Position numbers and translations under genes: made by a program
The notes under the pieces: model-generated
The model's database searches: none
What the model saw: the letters and a program-made list of their open reading frames with translations, nothing else
Told to the model about the DNA's origin: nothing
NCBI GenBank assembly: GCA_904502265.1
Contig: CAJGDT010000099.1
Coordinates: 1-6,088, forward strand
Source of the DNA: an uncultured Barnesiella sp.
GTDB taxonomy: Bacteria > Bacteroidota > Bacteroidia > Bacteroidales > Barnesiellaceae_A
DNA: 6,088 nt
Direction: 5' to 3'
Shown here: positions 1 through 5,955 of the stretch, in pieces
Position numbering within the stretch: position 1 is the first letter of the stretch
How the letters are laid out: each line of letters opens with the position of its first letter

Positions 1-123
1 GGCCTTGCAAAGCAGGGAATGATTCCTGTGGTTGCCTTGTATTCTACCTTTCTGCAGCGTGGTTATGACCAGCTGATTCAGGATATTGCTATGCTGCGGC
101 TGCATGTGATATTTGCCATTGAC
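1..123 (+). pseudogene. dxs: Internal fragment of 1-deoxy-D-xylulose-5-phosphate synthase (dxs)
   Basis: The 41 codons from base 1 match the pyrimidine-binding (middle) domain of Dxs, the thiamine-diphosphate enzyme that starts the MEP isoprenoid pathway. The diagnostic run is VVALYSTFLQRGYDQL, followed by HVIFAID. It lines up with about residues 379-419 of E. coli Dxs (numbering from memory) and keeps the cofactor-site Tyr, Phe and Arg of YSTFLQR. In every Dxs I know, FAID/LAVD is followed by RAG with a functional Arg; here the next residues are LNT and Dxs similarity stops dead. The wording (STFLQRGYDQLI) resembles Clostridia more than Bacteroidota enzymes, which usually read NIYSSFMQRAYD. 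Leucine codons are 4 of 6 CTG, unlike the downstream sequence. It cannot be functional as Dxs. It is either an assembly chimera or a true recombination scar. Confidence 0.85.
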
Positions 124-876
124 CTCAACACCTTCAAGGAACGAGGTCGCATTACGAACCTTACGTCACCTCGCTATATGCACTTTGTCTCGGATGAGAA
201 GGCCTATGTAACACAATTGTGGGACAATCGAATTTTCATTGTTAATCCTCGTTTATATAAGATTACCGGATATATCGAGTGTCCCAATATGACTATGGAG
301 TCGGGCTCTACCGAGCAAATGGTGCAGTATGGTAAGTATTTGTATGTCAATTGTTGGTCGTATCAAAATCGCATACTGAAGATTGATACCGAAACCGACC
401 AAATAGTTGATGAATTGGTTGTAGGTATACAGCCTACATCCCTTGTGCTTGATAAGAACAATAAGCTATGGACGATTACTGACGGAGGTTATAAGGGTTC
501 GCCTTATGGCTATGAAGCACCTTCGCTCTATTGTATCGATGCCGAAACATTCACGATTGAAAAAGAGTTTCGTTTCAGGTTGGGAGATAGCCCCTCGGAG
601 TTGCAACTCAATAAGGAGCGCGATGTGTTATATTGGCTCAACGATGATGTGTGGGCGATGTCGGTCGATGCCGAACGTGTGCCGGTGCGTCCCTTCTTGG
701 ATAACAAAGGCACTATATATTATGGACTTACCATTAATCCTCATAATGGTGATGTATATATAGCCGATGCTATCGACTACCAGCAGCAAGGTAAGGTATA
801 TCGTTATACCAATAATGGTGTGTTGATAGACGAATTTTATGTAGGTATAATACCGGGTGCATTTTGTTGGAAATAA
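1..876 (+). CDS. btuG: BtuG-like YncE-type beta-propeller protein, 5' partial, with a Dxs-derived chimeric N-terminus
   Basis: From about codon 42 (base 124) to the stop this reads as a YncE/DUF5074-type beta-propeller of the kind encoded beside BtuB in Bacteroidota. There BtuG is a surface lipoprotein that captures cobalamin and passes it to the receptor. Visible blade motifs include SPRYMHFVSDEKAYVTQL, WSYQNRILKIDTETD, TDGGYKGSPYGYEAP, VPVRPFLD and the C-terminal VGIIPGAFCWK. About 244 residues of propeller are present, so the signal peptide, lipobox and first one to two blades are missing. Codons 1-41 are instead an internal Dxs segment (separate entry). The frame is open to the window edge, and the ATG at 19 is an internal Dxs methionine, not a credible start. 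The stop lies 9 bases before the receptor gene, which supports one operon. The cobalamin role is inferred from family and neighbour; other YncE-like propellers bind other ligands. Confidence 0.72.
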   Translation, partial: GLAKQGMIPVVALYSTFLQRGYDQLIQDIAMLRLHVIFAIDLNTFKERGRITNLTSPRYMHFVSDEKAYVTQLWDNRIFIVNPRLYKITGYIECPNMTMESGSTEQMVQYGKYLYVNCWSYQNRILKIDTETDQIVDELVVGIQPTSLVLDKNNKLWTITDGGYKGSPYGYEAPSLYCIDAETFTIEKEFRFRLGDSPSELQLNKERDVLYWLNDDVWAMSVDAERVPVRPFLDNKGTIYYGLTINPHNGDVYIADAIDYQQQGKVYRYTNNGVLIDEFYVGIIPGAFCWK

Positions 877-885
877 AATGATATA

Positions 886-2931
886 ATGATGAAACCCAGA
901 TTGATATTGAGCTTTCTTTTGTTTGTACTATGCGTCACCCAATCGAGTGCAATGGGCGATATAGATAAAGATGTAGAGATATCGGAAGTAACAGTGTATG
1001 GTCGAAGGCCAATGAAGGAGATTGGTACACAACTTACAAAGTTAGACTCAACGGCCCTGAAAGAAAATATTGCTCTTTCTATGGCCGATGTGTTGGCGTA
1101 TAACTCATCGATCTTTGTCAAGAATCATGGCCGCGCTACGCTCTCAACAGTATCTTTTCGCGGTACTTCAGCATCGCATACGCAAGTGACATGGAACGGC
1201 ATGAAAATCAATAACCCCATGTTGGGCATGACCGACTTTTCGATGATACCTTCATATTTTATTGATGATGCCTCGTTGTTGCATGGTACATCTTCGGTCA
1301 ACGAAGTAGGAGGGGGACTTGGTGGTGCAGTCAAGCTGTCTACCAAGCCGGCTCAGAATCATGGTTTCGGTATGCAATATATACAGGGCATTGGTTCATT
1401 CAGTACATTCGATGAGTTTCTGCGACTTACCTATGGTGACGATCATTGGCAAGTCTCTACTCGTGCAGTCTATTCATCCTCGCCTAATGACTATGAGTAT
1501 CGCAATCGCGATAAAAAGATTAATGTTTACGACGAAGACATGAATATCATCGACCAGTACTACCCAATCGAGCGTAACAAGAGTGGGGCATTTAAAGACT
1601 TGCATATCCTGCAAGAAGTATACTATAACACCGGCAAAGGTGATTGTATAGGACTCAATGCATGGTATATCAACTCCAATCGCGAGTTGGCGATGCTCAC
1701 GGTCGACTATGGTGACGATACTCAGTTTGACAACCGTCAGCGCGAGGAGACATTTCGCGGTGTGCTTTCATGGGAGCACTTGCGCAAAGGGTGGAAACTC
1801 AAGGCTCAAGCTGTATATCTACACACATGGCTTGCTTATGACTACAAAAGAGATATCGGTAATGGCAATATGGCTACAATGACCTCTTCTCGAAGCACTA
1901 TTAATACCATTTCTTCGCAGGTCGATAGTGAATACTTCCTAAACGATAAGTGGCTTTTTACTGCTTCATTATCGGCCAATCAGCACTTTGTATTGAGTCG
2001 TGATAAGGCTATTATCTCGCAAGAGGGTAATAATGCTATTGTGGGTTACGATAAAGGTCGTTTCGAAATGTCCGGCTCTATTTCGGCCAAATGGCAACCA
2101 ATAAAACGTTTGGGATTATCGCTCGTTTTGCGAGAAGAACTTATTGGTACTCAATGGAGTCCCCTTATTCCGGCATTCTTTATAGATGGTGTCTTGTTCG
2201 AACCGGCCAATCTTATGCTTAAAGCCTCTGTGTCGCGTAATTTCAGAGCTCCCACACTCAATGACTTATATACGTTGCCCGGTGGTAATCCCGACCTGCG
2301 AAATGAACGAGGTTGGACTTATGATGCCGGTATGTCATTTGCTATAGGTCTCGATAAAATTTACTCCTTGCGTGGGTCGCTAAGTTGGTTTGAGTCATTT
2401 ATTAAAGATTGGATTTTGTGGTTGCCTACAACGCAAGGATTTTTCTCACCACGCAATATTAAAGATGTACATGCTTATGGTGTAGAAACTCAAGGAAATC
2501 TTGTAGTCTATCTTCCTAAAGATTGGACTATTGACCTCAATGCAACCTTTTCTTGGACTCCCTCTATCAACGAAGGTGAGCCAATATCGCCGGCCGACAA
2601 GTCGATAGGAATGCAGTTGCCTTATGTGCCCGAATACTCCTCGTCGATAGTAGGACGCTTGTCGTGGCGCGACTGGACATTTATGTACAAATGGTGTTAT
2701 TATAGCGAACGCTATACGATGTCGAGCAACGATATTTCGTTCTCGGGCAAGTTGCCCGAATACTTTATGAGTAATATATCTCTCGAGAAGCTATTAACAT
2801 TTAAGTATCTCGATCTCTCCTTGAAAGGAGTCATTAACAATCTGTTTAACGAAGAGTATCTGTCGGTACTATCGCGTCCGATGCCGGGCATCAACTTCGA
2901 GGTGTTTATAGGTATCACTCCCAAATGGTGA
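886..2931 (+). CDS. btuB: TonB-dependent outer membrane receptor, BtuB-like (cobalamin uptake)
   Basis: A 681-residue TonB-dependent receptor. A Sec signal peptide (residues 1-22, hydrophobic core LILSFLLFVLCV, predicted cut after SSA) precedes a TonB-box-like stretch (VEISEVTV, 30-37). The plug domain spans about 42-155, with SMADVLAYNSSIFVKNHGR, VSFRGTSASHTQVTWNG and GGGLGGAVKLSTKP. The rest is a 22-strand-type barrel ending in an aromatic residue (TPKW), as outer membrane barrels do. It has no N-terminal carboxypeptidase-like extension and no SusC features, and its size and plug wording fit the BtuB-type receptors of Bacteroidota. The upstream BtuG-like gene, 9 bases away, strengthens the cobalamin assignment. 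Transport would need TonB-ExbB-ExbD, not seen here. A second ATG follows at 889; neither has a Shine-Dalgarno sequence. Any cobalamin riboswitch would lie upstream of the window. A related receptor for another chelate remains possible. Confidence 0.82.
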   Translation: MMKPRLILSFLLFVLCVTQSSAMGDIDKDVEISEVTVYGRRPMKEIGTQLTKLDSTALKENIALSMADVLAYNSSIFVKNHGRATLSTVSFRGTSASHTQVTWNGMKINNPMLGMTDFSMIPSYFIDDASLLHGTSSVNEVGGGLGGAVKLSTKPAQNHGFGMQYIQGIGSFSTFDEFLRLTYGDDHWQVSTRAVYSSSPNDYEYRNRDKKINVYDEDMNIIDQYYPIERNKSGAFKDLHILQEVYYNTGKGDCIGLNAWYINSNRELAMLTVDYGDDTQFDNRQREETFRGVLSWEHLRKGWKLKAQAVYLHTWLAYDYKRDIGNGNMATMTSSRSTINTISSQVDSEYFLNDKWLFTASLSANQHFVLSRDKAIISQEGNNAIVGYDKGRFEMSGSISAKWQPIKRLGLSLVLREELIGTQWSPLIPAFFIDGVLFEPANLMLKASVSRNFRAPTLNDLYTLPGGNPDLRNERGWTYDAGMSFAIGLDKIYSLRGSLSWFESFIKDWILWLPTTQGFFSPRNIKDVHAYGVETQGNLVVYLPKDWTIDLNATFSWTPSINEGEPISPADKSIGMQLPYVPEYSSSIVGRLSWRDWTFMYKWCYYSERYTMSSNDISFSGKLPEYFMSNISLEKLLTFKYLDLSLKGVINNLFNEEYLSVLSRPMPGINFEVFIGITPKW

Positions 2932-2954
2932 TGGATTACAATATTTCCATCACC
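2927..2954. terminator. Possible bidirectional terminator hairpin between convergent genes
   Basis: A perfect 9-bp inverted repeat (GGTGATGGA at 2927-2935, TCCATCACC at 2946-2954) encloses a 10-base loop. On the + strand it is followed by TCTTTT (2955-2960), a modest U-tract; on the - strand the tract is weaker (ATTTGGG). It covers the stop codon of the receptor gene (2929-2931, in the left arm) and that of the HAD gene (2936-2938, in the loop), so one element would serve both convergent units. The stem has only 5 G-C pairs, so strength is uncertain. Confidence 0.45.
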
Positions 2955-3640
2955 TCTTTTAGGCAGTGTATAGTGTGCTGAGGTTCTTGTGCAGTTATGC
3001 CTCGGTGGTGGCGGTCGAAGTATATTTGTCCCCATCCGGCTTGCATGGCACCCAATATGTCGGCATCGTAATTGTCGCCTATCAGTAGGGTGTCGGCTGC
3101 TTGTGAGTTTGTTACTTCAAGTGCGTAGTCAAATAGGCGACGGTCGGGCTTGTTAATGCCTATCTCATCCGATAATACCATGCGCTTAATGTAGTGACCA
3201 ATACCGGCCGACTCAAGTTTCTTGTGCTGTACCTCGATAAATCCATTACTTATGATATACAAGTTATAGCCTTTTGTTGTCAGATAATCGAGTAGTTCAA
3301 TTGCATATGGTACAAGTTGCGTTTGTCGGGCAAGAGTGTCGAGGTAATACTCGTTCATCTGTTGAGCCAGGCGATTGTCGGGGTTGGGATGTTGTACCTC
3401 ACGCAGCAAGTGAGCATAGCGTTCAATGATAAGAAAGTCTTTTTCAATCTTGCCATGATGATATAGTGCCCACAGCTCGCTATTCTTGGTATAATAAGCA
3501 TTGCTGAAGGCCTTATAATTGGGGTAAATGTGTGCAATGTTGAGGTCGCGATACATTATCTCGAGCGACACGTGCGAGTTGGCTGTAAAGTCCCAAATCG
3601 TGTCGTCGAGGTCGATAAATATATTGCGATAGTGTGTCAT
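2936..3640 (-). CDS. yjjG: HAD-superfamily hydrolase, YjjG/YfnB-type pyrimidine nucleotidase
   Basis: A 234-residue cytosolic phosphohydrolase with all four HAD motifs. Motif I is DLDDTIWD, with nucleophile Asp10 and acid/base Asp12; motif II is ISNG (Ser131); motif III is NKPD (Lys164); motif IV is GDNYDAD (Asp189, Asp194). Residues about 17-105 form a helical C1 cap, placing it in subfamily IA. The wording FIDLDDTIWDF, LSDEIGINKPD and LLIGDNYDADILGA fits the YjjG/YfnB group, which dephosphorylates nucleoside monophosphates including non-canonical pyrimidines (house-cleaning). The exact substrate cannot be read from sequence. The start is 16 bases after the ddh stop with no terminator between, so the two are probably cotranscribed; no Shine-Dalgarno sequence precedes the ATG. 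The C-terminus lies 4 bases from the convergent receptor gene. Confidence 0.85.
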   Translation of the reverse strand: MTHYRNIFIDLDDTIWDFTANSHVSLEIMYRDLNIAHIYPNYKAFSNAYYTKNSELWALYHHGKIEKDFLIIERYAHLLREVQHPNPDNRLAQQMNEYYLDTLARQTQLVPYAIELLDYLTTKGYNLYIISNGFIEVQHKKLESAGIGHYIKRMVLSDEIGINKPDRRLFDYALEVTNSQAADTLLIGDNYDADILGAMQAGWGQIYFDRHHRGITAQEPQHTIHCLKEVMEIL

Positions 3641-3656
3641 GCGTGTGGTATGTGTT

Positions 3657-4544
3657 TTACACCAATTGCTTTATCCACTCCTCTCGGCTACCGGGCAGTA
3701 AGTCTACAACGGGTATTTCCACCATTGTGTAAGCACCGGGTTGTTGACGCATTGATGCGCGTGCTACGTTTACAAGCATTTGAGCAGTTAGGGCAGGGTT
3801 GTTGATGCTCATGTTAAACTCAAATCGTTGGTTTTGAGTCTTTCCCGATACACCCTTGCGCACCATGTTTACTCCGTGTCCCATATCAATTACATCATCA
3901 ACACAAGGTACCTCTATTACGTGTGTCTCATCGTGTGCGAAGTAGGGGTCTGCTTTTATTTTTGCTGCTACTTCGTCAAGTTTGTATCCTTCGTTCAACT
4001 CAACATATACCATGCGACGGTGAATACTTGTACCTACGGGAATAGTCATCGATAAGGCAGCCTTTACACCTTCAATGGCTTTAACAGCTACGGTGTGTCC
4101 CATACTCATACCGGGGCCAAAATTGGTATAAGTAATGCCTTTAGGAGCACATGCTTGTAGCAGTGTGCGTACAACCGAGTCACTTCCGGGGTCCCATCCG
4201 GCCGATATGATTGATACACGACCATGTTCACGAGCCTTGCTATCGAGGCTGCGACGCAAATCAACGATACCCGAGTGTATGTCGAAACTATCAACTGTAT
4301 TCATGCCCAATGCAAGTGCTTGCAAAGCATACTCCTCGACTTTGCGGGTGGGGGTGCAAAGGATAGCTACATCGGCATCGAGGTCGGCAAGATTGCTAGT
4401 AACGCGATAGGGCTTGAGTTCTTCGGGGATATTATTGCTGTCGCGACGAACGATACCGGCGATTTCAAAGTCGGTAGACTCATTCAATGCTTCGATAACA
4501 TATCGGCCTATATTTCCATAGCCTACAACTGCTGCTTTTATCAT
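3657..4544 (-). CDS. ddh: meso-Diaminopimelate D-dehydrogenase
   Basis: Catalyses NADP-dependent interconversion of L-tetrahydrodipicolinate, ammonia and meso-diaminopimelate (EC 1.4.1.16), a one-step route to the peptidoglycan cross-linker and lysine precursor. From the chosen start the protein has 295 residues. The Rossmann motif GYGNIG is at 8-13, CTPT at 63-66, SFDIH at 86-90, SAGWDPG at 114-120, GPGMSMGH at 143-150 and INNPALTA at 247-254. These line up with Corynebacterium Ddh segments FDNH, STGWDPG, WGPGLSQGH and DRNPDFTA, including the substrate-site Asp residues and Asn. Length fits the shorter Bacteroidota form (about 300 residues; 320 in Corynebacterium). An ATG at 4583 would add 13 residues (MPIINSRIKKITT) before the Rossmann strand, but it lies inside the predicted -7 element, so 4544 is preferred. 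It appears to lead a unit with the HAD gene. Confidence 0.93.
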   Translation of the reverse strand: MIKAAVVGYGNIGRYVIEALNESTDFEIAGIVRRDSNNIPEELKPYRVTSNLADLDADVAILCTPTRKVEEYALQALALGMNTVDSFDIHSGIVDLRRSLDSKAREHGRVSIISAGWDPGSDSVVRTLLQACAPKGITYTNFGPGMSMGHTVAVKAIEGVKAALSMTIPVGTSIHRRMVYVELNEGYKLDEVAAKIKADPYFAHDETHVIEVPCVDDVIDMGHGVNMVRKGVSGKTQNQRFEFNMSINNPALTAQMLVNVARASMRQQPGAYTMVEIPVVDLLPGSREEWIKQLV

Positions 4545-4580
4545 AGTGGTAATTTTCTTTATTCGGGAGTTAATAATGGG

Positions 4581-4588
4581 CAAAGTTA
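4581..4588 (-). promoter_or_regulatory. Candidate -7 promoter element for ddh
   Basis: On the - strand this reads TAACTTTG, an exact match to the Bacteroidota -7 consensus TAnnTTTG. Transcription would start near 4574, leaving a leader of about 30 bases before the ATG at 4544. No convincing -33 TTTG is seen at the expected distance. A tandem TTAATTA repeat (4586-4599) overlaps it and continues upstream. Confidence 0.45.
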
Positions 4589-4681
4589 ATTATTAATTAT
4601 CTATACCATGTGTCATGTTTGCGGTTTTTTTGAAAAATTAATACAACCTATTTATCGCTTATATTATCAAATATCATAACG

Positions 4682-4693
4682 ACACTATAGTGT
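4682..4693. promoter_or_regulatory. Perfect 12-bp palindrome, possible operator
   Basis: ACACTATAGTGT is identical to its own reverse complement and sits near the middle of the divergent region, about 70 bases upstream of the rightward -7 element and about 94 bases upstream of the leftward one. Its symmetry suits a dimeric regulator. It has no loop, so an RNA terminator is unlikely. No protein can be assigned. Confidence 0.3.
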
Positions 4694-4742
4694 AAATGTG
4701 AAAACTTCTGAAAATATATAATTAATAATGTATGTGATGTGC

Positions 4743-4760
4743 ATATTTTGTGCAAAATAT
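4743..4760. promoter_or_regulatory. 18-bp dyad overlapping the efflux promoter, possible repressor operator
   Basis: ATATTTTG (4743-4750) and CAAAATAT (4753-4760) are perfect inverted repeats around a 2-base centre. The element ends 2 bases before the -7 motif TAATTTTG, so a bound dimer would block the space where the sigma factor contacts DNA. Half-site size and total length resemble MarR- or TetR-type operators, which commonly control RND pumps; that regulator class is inference. Confidence 0.42.
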
Positions 4761-4762
4761 TG

Positions 4763-4770
4763 TAATTTTG
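4763..4770 (+). promoter_or_regulatory. Candidate -7 promoter element for the efflux operon
   Basis: TAATTTTG matches the Bacteroidota -7 consensus TAnnTTTG exactly. Transcription would begin near 4777, giving a leader of about 57 bases before the ATG at 4834. The only nearby TTTG (4747-4750) is 12 bases upstream, too close for a standard -33 element, so the promoter may be weak or activator-dependent. Confidence 0.5.
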
Positions 4771-4833
4771 TATATCTTTAACTTGCCCTTAATGGGTTTT
4801 GTATATTGTTGATAATCAATAAATAGACCGATA

Positions 4834-5952
4834 ATGAACTGTAAAAAACTTCTACTACCATTTTTGGCAACCATTATGCTTGTGTCGTGTGCCGAAAAAC
4901 AATCTGAGACGATAAAAAGTGAAACTCGTTATCCATTGCACACTGTTACACTCAGCGACCGTGTGTTGCAAGCCGACTATACGGCTACTATTAAGGGTTG
5001 CCAGACGGTCGAGATACGGCCTCAGGTGAGTGGTATGATTACCGATATTCGCATCAACGAAGGTAGTATGGTAGGTATGGGACAAGTACTTTTTGTTATC
5101 GACCCTGCACCCTACGAGGCGGCTTATGAGATTGCTGTTGCTAACGTTAAGAGTGCCGAGGCGGCTCTCTCGACTGCTCAGTTGATGTTGGATAGTAATA
5201 AAGAGCTTTTCGAGCAGGATGTCGTTTCGGAGTTTGACCTGATGATGGCTCGTAACGACCTTGCTGAAGCTGAGGCCAAATTGGCATTGGCCCGCGCTGA
5301 GGAGACCAATGCGCACAACAACCTGTCGTATACCGAAGTGAAATCGCCCGTTAATGGTGTGGCAAGTATGATTCCTTATCGAGTAGGTGCGTTGGTGAGC
5401 AGTAATATTACCCAACCTCTGGTAACTGTATCGGACGACAGCCAAGTATATGCCTATTTCTCTATGGCCGAGAATCAAATGCTCGACTTGATTTACCAAT
5501 ACGGCTCATTGCAACGTGCTATCAACGAAATGCCCGAGGTGGAGTTGCGCATGAGCAATGGTGACATATACGAACACAAGGGTCGCATCAATGCTATCAG
5601 TGGTACTATCAGCGAATCGACCGGTGCTGTAAGTCTTCGTGCAGCTTTCCCTAATCGTGGTCGAGTGTTGCGTGATGGTGGTAGCGGTACTGTTATCATA
5701 CCTTCGGAGCGTAAGGGGTGTATCGTTATTCCCCAGTCGGCCACTTATGAGTTGCAAGACCGTATTTTCGTGTATAAGGTAGTAGAGGGTCGTGCCGTAT
5801 CGACTCTTATTGAAGTGTTGCCGCAAAATAATGGTACCGAATATATCGTAGAGTCGGGATTGCATGAAGGTGATGTAATCGTTGCCGAGGGTGCCGGACT
5901 TATTCGTGAAGGTACAGTTGTAGTGGCTAAAGAAGATAACGAGGAGGAGTAA
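4834..5952 (+). CDS. RND efflux periplasmic adaptor (membrane fusion protein), AcrA/MexA family lipoprotein
   Basis: A 372-residue adaptor that would join an inner-membrane RND pump to an outer membrane TolC-like channel. It has a lipoprotein signal with lipobox LVSC (Cys19). The domains nest as usual: lipoyl half 1 at about 57-92 (VEIRPQVSGMITDIRINEGSMV), a helical hairpin at about 93-165 rich in Ala, Glu and Leu, lipoyl half 2 at about 166-200 (VKSPVNGVASMIPYRVGALV), a beta-barrel at about 203-290 with the family signature TGAVSLRAAFPN (263-274), and a membrane-proximal domain at about 292-366. Length fits the family (370-400). The ATG at 4834 is the only start that places the signal peptide correctly; it has no Shine-Dalgarno sequence. 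The pump gene starts 3 bases after its stop. Substrates (drugs, bile salts, dyes) cannot be told from sequence. Confidence 0.93.
   Translation: MNCKKLLLPFLATIMLVSCAEKQSETIKSETRYPLHTVTLSDRVLQADYTATIKGCQTVEIRPQVSGMITDIRINEGSMVGMGQVLFVIDPAPYEAAYEIAVANVKSAEAALSTAQLMLDSNKELFEQDVVSEFDLMMARNDLAEAEAKLALARAEETNAHNNLSYTEVKSPVNGVASMIPYRVGALVSSNITQPLVTVSDDSQVYAYFSMAENQMLDLIYQYGSLQRAINEMPEVELRMSNGDIYEHKGRINAISGTISESTGAVSLRAAFPNRGRVLRDGGSGTVIIPSERKGCIVIPQSATYELQDRIFVYKVVEGRAVSTLIEVLPQNNGTEYIVESGLHEGDVIVAEGAGLIREGTVVVAKEDNEEE
5941..5949 (+). promoter_or_regulatory. Strong Shine-Dalgarno sequence for the RND pump, inside the adaptor gene
   Basis: GAGGAGGAG encodes the last three glutamates of the adaptor and ends 6 bases before the pump ATG at 5956, ideal spacing for pairing with the 16S rRNA 3' end. 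The other starts in the window lack such a site, so pump translation may be boosted or coupled to the adaptor. Confidence 0.55.
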
Positions 5953-5955
5953 CCC

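Larger units (their letters stand above)
4545..4833. promoter_or_regulatory. AT-rich divergent intergenic region between ddh and the efflux operon
   Basis: These 289 bases separate two divergently transcribed units and hold no credible gene. They contain the leftward -7 element (4581-4588), a T-run without a stem (4625-4631), a 12-bp palindrome (4682-4693), an 18-bp dyad (4743-4760) and the rightward -7 element (4763-4770). The base composition is much more AT-rich than the flanking genes. No regulator gene lies beside the operon inside this window. Confidence 0.7.

Noticed and set aside
19..21. ATG at 19 as the start of a 285-residue protein
   Set aside because: The frame stays open to base 1, and the residues on both sides of this Met (GLAKQG / IPVVALY) are Dxs sequence. 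It is an internal Met, with no properly spaced ribosome binding site.
1..123. Mobile element insertion as the cause of the Dxs/propeller junction
   Set aside because: No terminal inverted repeats, target duplication or transposase sequence are seen near the junction.
878..886. Two-codon mini-ORF (ATG ATA TAA) whose stop overlaps the receptor ATG by one base
   Set aside because: Such short frames are common in AT-rich gaps. There is no ribosome binding site and no sign of attenuation.
2712..3035. 107-residue - strand frame spanning the ends of the receptor and HAD genes
   Set aside because: It overlaps two well-supported genes and matches nothing recognisable; a shadow frame.
4224..4589. 121-residue open frame on the + strand across the 5' part of ddh
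   Set aside because: It is antisense to highly conserved Ddh motifs, and its composition gives no domain or signal.
4625..4631. T-run as a terminator in the divergent region
   Set aside because: No stem precedes it on either strand, and neither flanking gene ends here.
4785..4800. Small hairpin GCCC/GGGT followed by TTTT in the efflux leader, as an attenuator
   Set aside because: The stem has only three G-C pairs plus one G-U; too weak to be credible.
4809..4819. Short dyad TTGAT-A-ATCAA just before the adaptor start
   Set aside because: It has only 5-bp arms in AT-rich DNA, and its position in the leader does not suggest an operator.
4855..5499. 214-residue open frame on the - strand within the adaptor gene
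   Set aside because: It is antisense to a clear adaptor coding sequence, has no recognisable domain, and reads as a low-sense His/Ser/Arg-rich shadow.
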